Assembly: GCA_963783245.1 (NCBI GenBank)
Contig: CAWAMS010000003.1
Location: 496,001 to 560,000 of the forward strand
DNA: 64,000 nt
DNA from: Bog-473 sp963783245
GTDB taxonomy: Bacteria > Actinomycetota > Acidimicrobiia > Acidimicrobiales > RAAP-2
Direction: 5' to 3'
In this document: positions 29,440-37,909 of the stretch, piece after piece
Layout of the letters: every line of letters begins with the position of its first letter
How positions within the stretch are numbered: position 1 is the stretch's first letter
Translations under genes and position numbers: made by a program
Notes under the pieces: model-generated
Database searches by the model: none
The model's input: the letters and a program-made list of their open reading frames with translations, nothing else
Told to the model about the DNA's origin: nothing

Positions 29440-31026
29440 TCAGGGCACAACAACCTTCGTTCCGTCGGAGAGTCCCGAGACGATCTGCGTGACGTCAGTT
29501 CCGACAGCACCCACTCGCACGTCGTGGCTGATCTCCTGGCCGTTGACGATTTCATCGACGAAGGTGCGAGTCCCGCTCGTGTGTACCGCAGCGGACGGAA
29601 CGGTCAGTACGTCCGACTTCTGCATCAATGTAATATTGACGTCGGCTGTCACACCGGGGGAGATACCCGGCGGTTTCCCGGTGATCATGATTGTGACGGG
29701 CACCGATTCGACCCCAGACTGGTCGGTCGAGATGATCCCGACCGAACTGACTTTCCCGTCGACCACGCCGCGGTGCTGTGGTAGCACCACCTGGACGGGA
29801 TCGCCGACACGGACGGTGGCGGCGCTTGATCCAGTTACCTTCGTCTCAGCGACAAGGGTGTTGGACCCGTCGATCACGATGTCCGAAGTCGGTGGTTTCG
29901 TCGCTGGGGTGAGCGCCGAAGGGGCCGCGGTGACCGCCGTTCCAGGCTTGATCTCAACGCTCTTTACGATTCCCGAGATCGGAGCGGTCATTCGCCGATT
30001 GTTCAGGTTGTCCTTCTGGGTCTGGATCTGCGCTTCCATTTGGGACACCCTTTGAGCATCGGCCTGTGTGACCACGTCCACTTCGCGCTGGGATTGCGAA
30101 ACAGCGGCCTGCGCATTCGCGTTGGATGCTTCAGCAACAGACAGTGCCAGTTCGGCTGTCGTGAACTTCGCCGTGGCCTGTGTCAACATCGACTGGTCAT
30201 TGAGCCCAGCGATCAAGAGGTTGGTCTGATCGTCTTGAACTGACTGCTGGTCGTTTTCCACATCAGATTGATCGGTGTCCACAGTGCCCACCTCCGATGT
30301 ATCGGCGGACTGCGCTTGTGTCACCGCGCTCTCTAGACTTGTACAGTCAGCGGTTGACCCAGTTGGAGGTTTCGGGCACCCGGAGTCCGCAAAGCGTTCT
30401 TGTGCAATTTCAACCGCAACCTGGTCCTCGCCCAACGTTGCTTGGGCAGACGTCAACGTGCTGGCGTCAGTCGCCAAGGTCTGTTCAGCTTGGGACACCG
30501 CGGGCTCCGCCTCTTGGAGCGTTGCCTGGTCCTGCGCCTGCAGCGCAGTCAAGCTCGTCTGCGCTTGGACGGCGGCGGTCTGGTCAGTCGTCACCTCCTG
30601 CTGGACCGTCGCCAACTCCGCCTCCGAGGACTGGAGAGACTGATTGGACTCGTCGGCGGCAAGCTGCGCCTGGTCTTGGTTGAGGGAAACAGACTCGTCA
30701 TACAGGTATGTATCAGTGCTGTAGGTATCCGTTGAGGCGAGTGTCTCGTCGGCATAGACATAATCGCCAGCGGAAACGTCAACCGTCCCCACGTCCCCCG
30801 AGACGTCGGAGTTCACGTCGGCCTGAGACACATCGTCAACCGTGGCTGGTTCGGCCACCTTCTCATCGACGTTCCCTTGCTTTGCCGTAGCGGTCGCATT
30901 GGTGGGGGACCCGCCTTGTTGGGCGCCCCAGATTCCCACGCCAACGGCGAGGCAAAGGACAGCGATGGCGAGGGCAAGCGCAACGCGGGGATTCAAACCT
31001 CGGCGAGAGCTCGGGGGCTGTGCCAC
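29440..31026 (-). CDS. HlyD-like periplasmic/membrane-fusion adaptor
   Basis: A 528-residue protein with one N-terminal membrane anchor (residues ~13-33, ALALAIAVLCLAVGVGIWGA). It then has a biotinyl-lipoyl-like half (SAGDYVYADETLAS), a very long Gln/Ala/Ser-rich coiled coil at ~115-345, and the second lipoyl half MTAPISGIVKSVEIKPG at ~345. A beta-barrel region completes it. This is the architecture of RND/ABC adaptor proteins. It contains one Cys pair (CPKPPTGSTADC) inside the coil. No ATPase or matching permease is directly adjacent; the FtsX-type permease at 33091 is the nearest candidate. ATG at 31026. Confidence 0.8.
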   Translation of the reverse strand: MAQPPSSRRGLNPRVALALAIAVLCLAVGVGIWGAQQGGSPTNATATAKQGNVDEKVAEPATVDDVSQADVNSDVSGDVGTVDVSAGDYVYADETLASTDTYSTDTYLYDESVSLNQDQAQLAADESNQSLQSSEAELATVQQEVTTDQTAAVQAQTSLTALQAQDQATLQEAEPAVSQAEQTLATDASTLTSAQATLGEDQVAVEIAQERFADSGCPKPPTGSTADCTSLESAVTQAQSADTSEVGTVDTDQSDVENDQQSVQDDQTNLLIAGLNDQSMLTQATAKFTTAELALSVAEASNANAQAAVSQSQREVDVVTQADAQRVSQMEAQIQTQKDNLNNRRMTAPISGIVKSVEIKPGTAVTAAPSALTPATKPPTSDIVIDGSNTLVAETKVTGSSAATVRVGDPVQVVLPQHRGVVDGKVSSVGIISTDQSGVESVPVTIMITGKPPGISPGVTADVNITLMQKSDVLTVPSAAVHTSGTRTFVDEIVNGQEISHDVRVGAVGTDVTQIVSGLSDGTKVVVP

Positions 31027-31412
31027 GCCTTAATGTGAGTCCGAAAGTGCGAGACGCTCCATCTGCCCCTGCGACCACCCGTGTCTGAGATAGTTCCAGG
31101 TGAGACGACCGGTCCAGTGACGCTGTATGGCATCGGACCGCTCGATGGACGCTTTTCGCAGCGACCGCTGCAACATCGCGCTCAGTGTAGCGACCGCTGC
31201 CGGTACTTGCTCAGGTTGGTCCGGATTTCGGCCCGGGGAGGTGAGAGTAACCGACGGACCGATGGCTAAGCGGGTCAACAAACGCACCCTTCTCATGAGA
31301 AGGTCCGTCGGGCCACTACCCGTGCGTGGCCTCCAACGTCGTTCGACTTCGCACTGCGTTCTTTTTGAGACTGCCCCCAGGGCATGAGAGTCATGGAGGG
31401 ACTGCTGACGTT
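31027..31412. other. Intergenic region, no confident gene
   Basis: About 385 bases. A minus-strand frame here could encode a basic C-terminal peptide (ATLSAMLQRSLRKASIERSD and following), but its upstream half overlaps the DUF7144 gene and I see no family. The region should carry the promoter of the adaptor gene. Confidence 0.4.
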
Positions 31413-31805
31413 TCAGGCTGTGATCTCGTCTCGCCCGCCATGGACCGCCAGGGCATAGACGACCAATACGCCCGTTCCAATGTACGTGAGCGACCAGATC
31501 GGGTAGTAAGGCATCCACCAGATGGCGCTGATGGCCATAATCGCACCGGCGGCGACGCCTACCCAGCGACCGATCTGGGAACGGTCCATGACAATGGCGA
31601 TCGCCGAGAGGATGAGTATGACGGCGACCACCAAGTAGACCCAGCCGTATGTCTTGAGGCTGTGGCCGAAGATGGCATCCTCAAGGTTCGAGGGCAGGAC
31701 GCCGTGGTAGCGGAACGCCCAGATTGCGTCGAAAATGCGCATGATTCCCGCCACCCCGAGCACTATGGCCGCAAACAGACTCCAACCTTCACCTTGTCGT
31801 TCCAT
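31413..31805 (-). CDS. DUF7144 membrane protein
   Basis: A 130-residue four-helix membrane protein. Helix 1 is in EGWSLFAAIVLGVAGIMR; the loop GVLPSNLEDAIFGHSL is characteristic; the end is WSLTYIGTGVLVVYALAVHG. ATG at 31805 follows GGGGAGGATCG. The function is unknown. It is the full-length relative of the shortened protein at 24672-24905, so two copies exist within 7 kb. Confidence 0.8.
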   Translation of the reverse strand: MERQGEGWSLFAAIVLGVAGIMRIFDAIWAFRYHGVLPSNLEDAIFGHSLKTYGWVYLVVAVILILSAIAIVMDRSQIGRWVGVAAGAIMAISAIWWMPYYPIWSLTYIGTGVLVVYALAVHGGRDEITA

Positions 31806-31977
31806 CGATCCTCCCCTATTCGGCAGACATCTCCCTTGGCCTGGAAGATAGAAGATACAGAGGCGACAAGCAATCGCGGTTTCTACTTGACCAGCTGGGT
31901 TTTAGCTGGGTGTAACTGATGGCCGTTCGGCTTTGCCTTGCTTGTCGGGTCTTTGGGTGCGCCGTGGCGTCCATTCG

Positions 31978-32382
31978 TCAATCTGCCGCCAGGAGCTTGG
32001 CCTTCTCTGCGTTGAACTCTGCGTCGGTCAGCACCCCCTGGGACTTGAGATCGGCCAGCTTGCTCAATTGGGTGGCGACATCACCTCCCGACGTTCCTGC
32101 AGCCTCTTTGACGTATTGATCGAAGGCGGACTTCTGCTGCGAAGCCTCTTGCAACTTGCGCTCCTGCATCTTTCCACCCCGGGCTATGAGGTAGACGAAC
32201 ACGCCGAGGTACGGGAGGACGATCACGAAGATGACCCAGAGGGCCTTGAGCCAGCCATTGAGATCCCTGCTTCGGAAGATGTCGACGAAGACAGTGAACA
32301 GTATCCAGATCCAGATAAAGAAAAGGAAAAAGTAGAGCATTGAGAGGAACACGCCGCCAAGCGGGTAGCTGTATGCAAGCAC
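31978..32382 (-). CDS. PLDc_N plus SHOCT domain membrane protein
   Basis: A 134-residue protein. Two hydrophobic helices (MLYFFLFFIWIWILFTVFVD and ALWVIFVIVLPYLGVFVYLI) flank RSRDLNGWLK, the PLDc_N pattern. A short helical linker leads to a C-terminal SHOCT module (LSKLADLKSQGVLTDAEFNA). GTG at 32382 is preferred because GGAGAG precedes it; ATG at 32340 would remove residues before the first helix. Proteins of this layout are probably envelope or stress sensors/scaffolds; the exact role is unknown. Confidence 0.8.
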   Translation of the reverse strand: MLAYSYPLGGVFLSMLYFFLFFIWIWILFTVFVDIFRSRDLNGWLKALWVIFVIVLPYLGVFVYLIARGGKMQERKLQEASQQKSAFDQYVKEAAGTSGGDVATQLSKLADLKSQGVLTDAEFNAEKAKLLAAD

Positions 32383-32502
32383 TAGATCTCTCCTTTATTG
32401 TCGTGACAATCGTCCCTGTCTACCACCCGATAGGAACACGTGCGAGCGCCTTGTCGCCGACTCGTCGTGTCGGCCGCTCAAGTCTCCGTGGTCTAATGGG
32501 CC

Positions 32503-32697
32503 ATGTTCTATATCGTGATCTTCAGTCTCCTCGCGGTGGTCCTAATCGTCGGGGGTGTCGCGGGCATGAAGCGGCGGCGGCGGAACACCGGGCGTGTGGA
32601 ATCCCACGCAGCCCACACCACCCACACAAATGCCAACCGTCGTGACCGGAAGATGAAACGAGCACAATCGCGGCACGACCGACGTAAGCGCCGTTGA
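32503..32697 (+). CDS. Small membrane protein with basic tail
   Basis: A 64-residue frame with one helix at residues 1-20 (FYIVIFSLLAVVLIVGGVAG) and then a strongly basic Arg/His-rich tail. The helix-plus-basic-tail layout looks designed rather than random, but I do not recognise a family and no clear ribosome-binding site precedes ATG 32503. Divergent from the PLDc_N/SHOCT gene. Confidence 0.4.
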   Translation: MFYIVIFSLLAVVLIVGGVAGMKRRRRNTGRVESHAAHTTHTNANRRDRKMKRAQSRHDRRKRR

Positions 32698-33090
32698 ACG
32701 AACTCGGGCACTATATGAACGGGCCGATCTCAAAGGTGGCAGTCAGCGAAACCCAACTGGTTGCCGTACATGTCTCCCCCGGCTCCAAGGGGCGCTCGAT
32801 TGCTTCCTTCCGTCAAGCCCGGTCCGGGGAGCCAACCATGCCCACCAATCGGCGTCGGGAACGGGTGGTAGTCGCAAATCTCGCTCGGCCATCTGACACC
32901 GCTTGAGAAGTTTGCAAAGGCCGTTGGACCCCCAAGTGACGACTGGAAAAGGTGGTTCGCGCGAGGGGGGATTTCGGGGATGTCGATCCTCCCGTGCAGG
33001 CCTGAGCTGCTCTCGAGGTCTTCGCCATCGACGGTGGTTGTGATATCGAGTTTGGCAGCCCGGCGCGAACCGTGCCAGAGGGCATTCCCC
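32698..33090. other. Intergenic region, no gene recognised
   Basis: About 390 bases. Frames on both strands are open for up to 90 codons but show no domain. Possibly a decayed gene. Confidence 0.4.
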
Positions 33091-35502
33091 TCACTCAGTC
33101 CGCAGGAGCTGCCCTACCGAACGATTGCGCGCAGATGTCACAGCCGGAATCACGGCCATCAGATTGGCGACGACGAGCACAGCGATCGGCAGGATGATGA
33201 TCGTCGACACTGGCACGGCCGCAACGGGCACGGCGCCGAGGTTGGTGGCAAAGACATTCCAGACGACTCGACCGACAACTATGCCGAGAGGCACACCGAT
33301 GACGATTCCCACTAGGGCGACCGTCGTGGCTTGCCAGAGCACAGTTGCGCCGACCTGAACGTTGACGAAGCCCAGCGCCTTGAGCAGCCCCATCTCCCGA
33401 CGACGCCGTACGACGCTGACCACGAGCAGATGGAGGAGGGTTGCCATACCGAAGACGGCCAGCACACACCCGAGAATGAGCGGGAAGTTCACCGCTTCGC
33501 CGAAGTTGACCAACGACGTTGGGATGGTCGGCCGGCTTGCACTGCCCTGCGCGAGATAGTGGGTGATGTCGGCTTGGCCCTTCGGACCGGACGTCGCTCT
33601 CGCTAAGACGATGAAGTTTTGGTTGGCCGAGAACACCTTTCGGCACTCACTTACGTGAGGTCCAGGCGGACACACTGCGTTCATGTAGCCGGCCATCGTG
33701 AAGGCCGATCCACTGCCCAGTCCGCCTCCGGCGTCGCTCGGGAACGACGTTGTCCCTACGACGCGAAACGGCACAATACGGGAACCGCCGGTCGGCACTT
33801 GCAGTGTCACGTTGAGAACCGATCCCACCTGGGCCCCGACTTGGTGAAGGGTCGTGACTCCGAGCGTCATGTCGTGGTCACCAGTGGGAAGCCGTCCATC
33901 GACCGTCGAGAGGAGCATTGGCCCACGCAGCACCTTCCCGGCAATGGCATTGACGTCATGCCCCCTGATCGACACCTCATCGGTGGCCGCCACCATGATG
34001 GCGGTAATGGAGTGGTCGTGCTCCAGGCTGGCCTCCCAAGAGGTGGGGTTACCCGGCCCCTCGCTCGAGGTCGAGAACGAGAAGGAGTAGTTGCTGCCGT
34101 AGAGGGCTGGAGTCGTGGTGAGGTGCGTCAAGCTGTCGGCGAAGACAACCGTTGCGCAGAGGGCCATGACTGCTATCGCCGACCCGAACAGTGCCGTACC
34201 CACCGGGAGCGAAGCGGCGCCGCGTCCTCGTTCCAATGCGTGACGGACCCCGATCACTGCGCTCGGCGGAGCGCCTGCGGCGACCACTTTCGACACGATG
34301 ATTGACGACTTCCCTTCCGATGCCCGCTCGCCGCCGAGGCGTACCCGCGAGGCGTGTACGGCCGGCCAGATCCCTAGGAGCACAACCGCCGCCACCGTTG
34401 CCAGCGCACCAAGCAGGAGAACCAGCGGATCGAAGGCGAGACCAGTCGAGGGCTCGGCCAGCCGCGCTTCGCCGACCGGCGTCAGAGGGGACAGCGCAAA
34501 GGCGATGACGACAGCGCCGGCGGCGCCGATGGACCCCACCAGCAGATTCCGCGTCATTCCGAGCACCACGAGCTGACGCCTGGGCAAGCCCAAGGCCACC
34601 AAAGAGGGGTACGTCTCGCTCTCCACCACGCTCTGCCGCCCGAGCGCCTGACCGAGAACGGCAAGGCCGGCGAGCGCGGCGAGCGCGGCCAACACCCACC
34701 AGCCCACGGCTTGGGGGTGGATCGATGCCGTCACCGCCGCAGCCGCAGTGGCCTGATTCGAGACATACACGAGATGAAGAGCGCCTACGGCAGCGCCGAA
34801 TCGGAGGAGACTTGCGCTCCCATGACGCAGCCGAACGAGGTAGACGGAAGCGTGCGGGACTCTCCTGTTCACCACACGTGCAAATGCCGGCGTTGTGAAG
34901 ACGTCGTATTCGGGTGTCGTCCCGGAAGGAAACTCCATTTCGGCTGCACCGATTCCCACGACATGCAGGGCGACCTTTGGTCCGGACGGCGCCACGTTGG
35001 CGCCGCTACTCAATGCCGGCAACTGTGAGGATGCATACAGTGGCGCATGGATCACCGAGCCGACGTGCACGCCGTAGTCCTGTTGGAGCGTGAAGGACGC
35101 CAACACATCATAGGGTGACGACTCTGCGGGCATCCGGCCGGCGATCAATTTGACCACCCGCCTCAATGCCGTGGGGGACAGCTCGTTGATGTAGAAGTCC
35201 GGCGGGTTGATGGCACGGGTGGTGCAAGCACACGTCGGCTGTCCACTCGCCGGGTTGTTGATCGTCGTGACGGAAGAAACCCCGGGCAACCTGCTCAGTC
35301 CAGAAACGGGTTTCTGATTGTAGATATAGACGTCATATCCGTGAGACGCGACAAAGCGGGGGAACACGGTTGCGGTTCGGCGTCCGGCGGCTGTGGCGGC
35401 CAGAACCAATCCACCGACGAGGGCAATCAAGACGACCAGAATCAACCAGGAGCGCCACCGGCGGCGAAGCTCGGCGCCAAACACCAGCCTGACTGCGCCC
35501 AC
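33091..35502 (-). CDS. FtsX-like ABC transporter permease
   Basis: An 803-residue membrane protein. An N-terminal helix (residues ~18-40, SWLILVVLIALVGGLVLAAT) is followed by a large extracytoplasmic domain. A helix bundle at ~270-395 contains VLGMTRNLLVGSIGAAGAV. A second external domain spans ~440-650, and the C-terminal FtsX core begins RRREMGLLKALGFVNVQVGA. This is the MacB/LolE-like design with two repeated halves. GTG at 35502 follows AGGAGGTCATC. Normally an ATPase of the LolD type is encoded next door; none is in this window's vicinity. Divergent regulators lie upstream (TetR at 35693). Confidence 0.85.
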   Translation of the reverse strand: MGAVRLVFGAELRRRWRSWLILVVLIALVGGLVLAATAAGRRTATVFPRFVASHGYDVYIYNQKPVSGLSRLPGVSSVTTINNPASGQPTCACTTRAINPPDFYINELSPTALRRVVKLIAGRMPAESSPYDVLASFTLQQDYGVHVGSVIHAPLYASSQLPALSSGANVAPSGPKVALHVVGIGAAEMEFPSGTTPEYDVFTTPAFARVVNRRVPHASVYLVRLRHGSASLLRFGAAVGALHLVYVSNQATAAAAVTASIHPQAVGWWVLAALAALAGLAVLGQALGRQSVVESETYPSLVALGLPRRQLVVLGMTRNLLVGSIGAAGAVVIAFALSPLTPVGEARLAEPSTGLAFDPLVLLLGALATVAAVVLLGIWPAVHASRVRLGGERASEGKSSIIVSKVVAAGAPPSAVIGVRHALERGRGAASLPVGTALFGSAIAVMALCATVVFADSLTHLTTTPALYGSNYSFSFSTSSEGPGNPTSWEASLEHDHSITAIMVAATDEVSIRGHDVNAIAGKVLRGPMLLSTVDGRLPTGDHDMTLGVTTLHQVGAQVGSVLNVTLQVPTGGSRIVPFRVVGTTSFPSDAGGGLGSGSAFTMAGYMNAVCPPGPHVSECRKVFSANQNFIVLARATSGPKGQADITHYLAQGSASRPTIPTSLVNFGEAVNFPLILGCVLAVFGMATLLHLLVVSVVRRRREMGLLKALGFVNVQVGATVLWQATTVALVGIVIGVPLGIVVGRVVWNVFATNLGAVPVAAVPVSTIIILPIAVLVVANLMAVIPAVTSARNRSVGQLLRTE

Positions 35503-35692
35503 GATGACCTCCTACCTCAATGCTATTGACCGAAGGGGACACGTCCAAGGTGGCAGCCCGCACCTCAGCGGTAGTGGTAGCACCACTCGGAGACCGCTTC
35601 CCTATCGATTATGTGACGGAGGGCTCTCGAGACCCGCGCAACCGATTGCACGTGGTCTTCGGGATCCATGTCCAGCAGAACGCTGAACAGAA

Positions 35693-36337
35693 TCAACGTG
35701 TTCCGTAGGCCTTCATGAACGCCGCTGCCGCCGTCCTGGCCACAGGAACGAGATCGTGCGTCGCTGCGTAGTCGTCGTCACCCGTGAACATGGCCTTGTT
35801 GACCGGAATCCAGAACAACATGCCGACGAAGTGCTCAGCCGCCACAGTCGCGTCGTCGACGGAGAGTAACTGGCGATGCGCGAGGTCCCGGAAACTGTTC
35901 GCGAGTGCGGCGAGGACTCGTTCGAAACCGTTCTCGTACCAGGCGCTCGAAATGTCGGGGAAGCGATCCGCGGAAGAAATCACCAAACGGCGGAGCTGCA
36001 GCACGCGTCGCTGCATCAATGCCCGGAGGAACGTCTCGGCCAGGTGCTGCAGATCTCCGGAAAGGTCGGTGGTTGTCGGCAGGCGCTCGGCGATGATGCC
36101 GATCAAGGCACTCATGTCGTCGGTCGTCGACAGCACGATGTCGGCAAAGAGGTGCCGCTTGTCAGTGAAGTGCTTGTAGACGGTCTGTTTGGATACCCCG
36201 GCACGTACCGCGATCTCCTCCATCGTGGTGCCTTCGTACCCACGGGCGAGGAAGGCTCCGATGGCCGCCTCGCGGATCTCGCGATGGCGCCTGTCCGAAC
36301 TGCGCTCGATCTGACCCGCAGAGTTTGTCGCCGTCAT
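35693..36337 (-). CDS. TetR-family transcriptional regulator
   Basis: A 214-residue repressor-type protein. The HTH is at residues ~17-63: REAAIGAFLARGYEGTTMEE, AVRAGVSKQTVYKHFTDK. The C-terminal helical domain (LRRLVISSADRFPDISSAWY) resembles the AcrR/TetR_C_33-like subgroup. It is divergently transcribed from the VOC gene at 36419 with an 81-base gap holding two operator-like palindromes. It therefore probably represses itself and the VOC/DUF4287 pair. The inducer is unknown. Confidence 0.9.
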   Translation of the reverse strand: MTATNSAGQIERSSDRRHREIREAAIGAFLARGYEGTTMEEIAVRAGVSKQTVYKHFTDKRHLFADIVLSTTDDMSALIGIIAERLPTTTDLSGDLQHLAETFLRALMQRRVLQLRRLVISSADRFPDISSAWYENGFERVLAALANSFRDLAHRQLLSVDDATVAAEHFVGMLFWIPVNKAMFTGDDDYAATHDLVPVARTAAAAFMKAYGTR

Positions 36338-36349
36338 TCTTGGAATAGT

Positions 36350-36390
36350 ACTAGACGGACCAGTTCCAATAGGGTACTGTACGGTCTAGT
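36350..36390. promoter_or_regulatory. Pair of TetR operator-like palindromes
   Basis: Two 15-bp imperfect palindromes share ACT at the left and AGT at the right: ACTAGACGGACCAGT (36350-36364) and ACTGTACGGTCTAGT (36376-36390). Each is followed by TCCAAT, and their starts are 26 bases apart. They sit between the tetR-type gene and the VOC gene. Such paired palindromes in a divergent gap are the usual TetR binding sites. Binding is inferred. Confidence 0.55.
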
Positions 36391-36418
36391 TCCAATCGAC
36401 GACCCCAGGAGGTCAACC

Positions 36419-36817
36419 GTGTATCTCGAGGCATACCTGTTCTTCCCCGGTACTACCGAGGAGGCTATGAACTTCTACCGCAACATTCTCGGTGGCGACC
36501 TGTCGATCACCCGCCGCGGCGACGTCGACCCGACGGCATCCGAGGACGAAAAGCACCTTGTCATCAACGCAGGGCTGAACACGGGAACGTTTACGCTGCG
36601 CGCGAGCGACAGGGCCGACGCGACAGACGAGGTTCAGACCAGGATCGAACTGACCATCGTCGGGACCGACGAGGGCGACCTGCGCAGGATCTTCGATGGT
36701 CTGCGTGAGGGTGGGACCGTGAAGGCCGAGCTGGAGAAGATGTTCTGGGGTGACATTTTCGGCGCCCTCATCGACAAGTTCGGAATCGGCTGGCAGGTCA
36801 ACATCACGGCCAGCTGA
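36419..36817 (+). CDS. VOC (PhnB/glyoxalase-like) protein
   Basis: A 132-residue vicinal-oxygen-chelate protein. N-terminal YLEAYLFFPGTTEEAMNFYR and C-terminal WGDIFGALIDKFGIGWQVNI are the PhnB-like marks (the latter like FWG..G...D.FG..W). The middle EDEKHLVINAGLNTG gives one more strand. GTG at 36419 follows CCAGGAGGTC. Members act on unknown small substrates or bind drugs. It is the first gene after the TetR operators, followed 57 bases later by DUF4287. Confidence 0.85.
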   Translation: MYLEAYLFFPGTTEEAMNFYRNILGGDLSITRRGDVDPTASEDEKHLVINAGLNTGTFTLRASDRADATDEVQTRIELTIVGTDEGDLRRIFDGLREGGTVKAELEKMFWGDIFGALIDKFGIGWQVNITAS

Positions 36818-36874
36818 GGACGTCCGACACCACCAATGAGGGGCGACCACCGCCCGGCCCAAGGAGGACACCAC

Positions 36875-37105
36875 ATGGCAGACCAGTCTGCATCATGGCC
36901 GAAACCAGGACCTGCGTCGTACTTCCCTTCGATCGAGAAGAAGTACGGCCGTTCGATCGCGGAGTGGCAGAAGATCGTCGCCGACTGCGGCCTCGAGAAG
37001 CACATGGCGATCGTCGGCCACCTCAAGTCCGAGTATGAGATGGGTCACGGTCATGCCAATGCGCTCGTGGGATGGACGCTCGCTGGTATCACCGCCGGGC
37101 CCTGA
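36875..37105 (+). CDS. DUF4287 protein
   Basis: A 76-residue protein with SYFPSIEKKYGRSIAEWQKI, HMAIVGHLKSEYEMGHGHAN and ALVG, the DUF4287 pattern. The family is small, cytoplasmic and of unknown function, often beside VOC or DUF5655 genes. ATG at 36875 follows CAAGGAGGACACC. Probably co-transcribed with the VOC gene under the TetR regulator. Confidence 0.85.
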   Translation: MADQSASWPKPGPASYFPSIEKKYGRSIAEWQKIVADCGLEKHMAIVGHLKSEYEMGHGHANALVGWTLAGITAGP

Positions 37106-37390
37106 ACCCCCCGGGCGCAGATACCGACGACATCGGAGTTGGGCCCGCACGTTGAGGAGGTGATCCCGATGGTGCACCCCCTCCGTGCATCGCCGTCCCC
37201 ACCCGACCTGCGGGAGTACCCTATGGCTGAACCTGCGATTTCACGCTGAGAAGGGGCTTTCGTGATATCACAATCGCGCATGCGAGTTCGCGCTCTGCTT
37301 CTTCATGCAGAGCGGAATCGGGGGGAACGTGACTAACGCCGCGGTTGCCCCGCAACCAGAGTCCTCGCCCTCGCCGAGAGCAGCGGCGGT

Positions 37391-37846
37391 GTGACGACCA
37401 CGGCCACCTCCGGAGCACCACCGACGTTCCCCCCGGACAGCCCAGGGAACAGAGTTGTCTGGCTGGCGGGCCTGATACTCGCGATCTTGGTGCTGGCGCT
37501 CCTGATCGGCTTCATCGGCACCTTGCGTCACTGGTTCGCGCTGCACACGGGGACCCTCCACGGGGGACCCGACGTCTATTACAACTTCTGGTCTGGGTTC
37601 GGCTCCGACCTTGGCGAGGCCACGCTGATCAGCGCTGTGTCGGTGGGCGTCTATACCGGCGTCCGCAAGGTGAACTGTCATACGAAGGGCTGCTGGAGGA
37701 TCGGCCACCACCCGCTCGAGGGTACGCCGTACATCCTGTGCCGACATCACCACCCCGACGTACCGAACCACGGCGCCACGCATGAGCACATCCTTGCCCA
37801 GCACCGGAACTTCAAGCTGGCAAAGGAAGCCGAGAAGAAAGCCTGA
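37391..37846 (+). CDS. Single-helix membrane protein with Cys/His cluster
   Basis: A 151-residue protein. The N-terminus is Thr/Pro-rich, one strong helix lies at ~22-45 (VVWLAGLILAILVLALLIGF), and a mixed segment with YYNFWSGFGSDLGEATL follows. The C-terminal half carries CHTKGCWRIGHHPLEG and CRHHHPDVPNHGATHEHILA. The spaced Cys and His residues suggest a metal site. I do not recognise a named family. GTG at 37391. It lies upstream of and convergent with otsA. Confidence 0.6.
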   Translation: MTTTATSGAPPTFPPDSPGNRVVWLAGLILAILVLALLIGFIGTLRHWFALHTGTLHGGPDVYYNFWSGFGSDLGEATLISAVSVGVYTGVRKVNCHTKGCWRIGHHPLEGTPYILCRHHHPDVPNHGATHEHILAQHRNFKLAKEAEKKA

Positions 37847-37909
37847 ACTGTCTGTATCGGGGGCACCGACGACCGACTGAATAACGGCGGATGGCGCGTG
37901 GTAGTCGTC

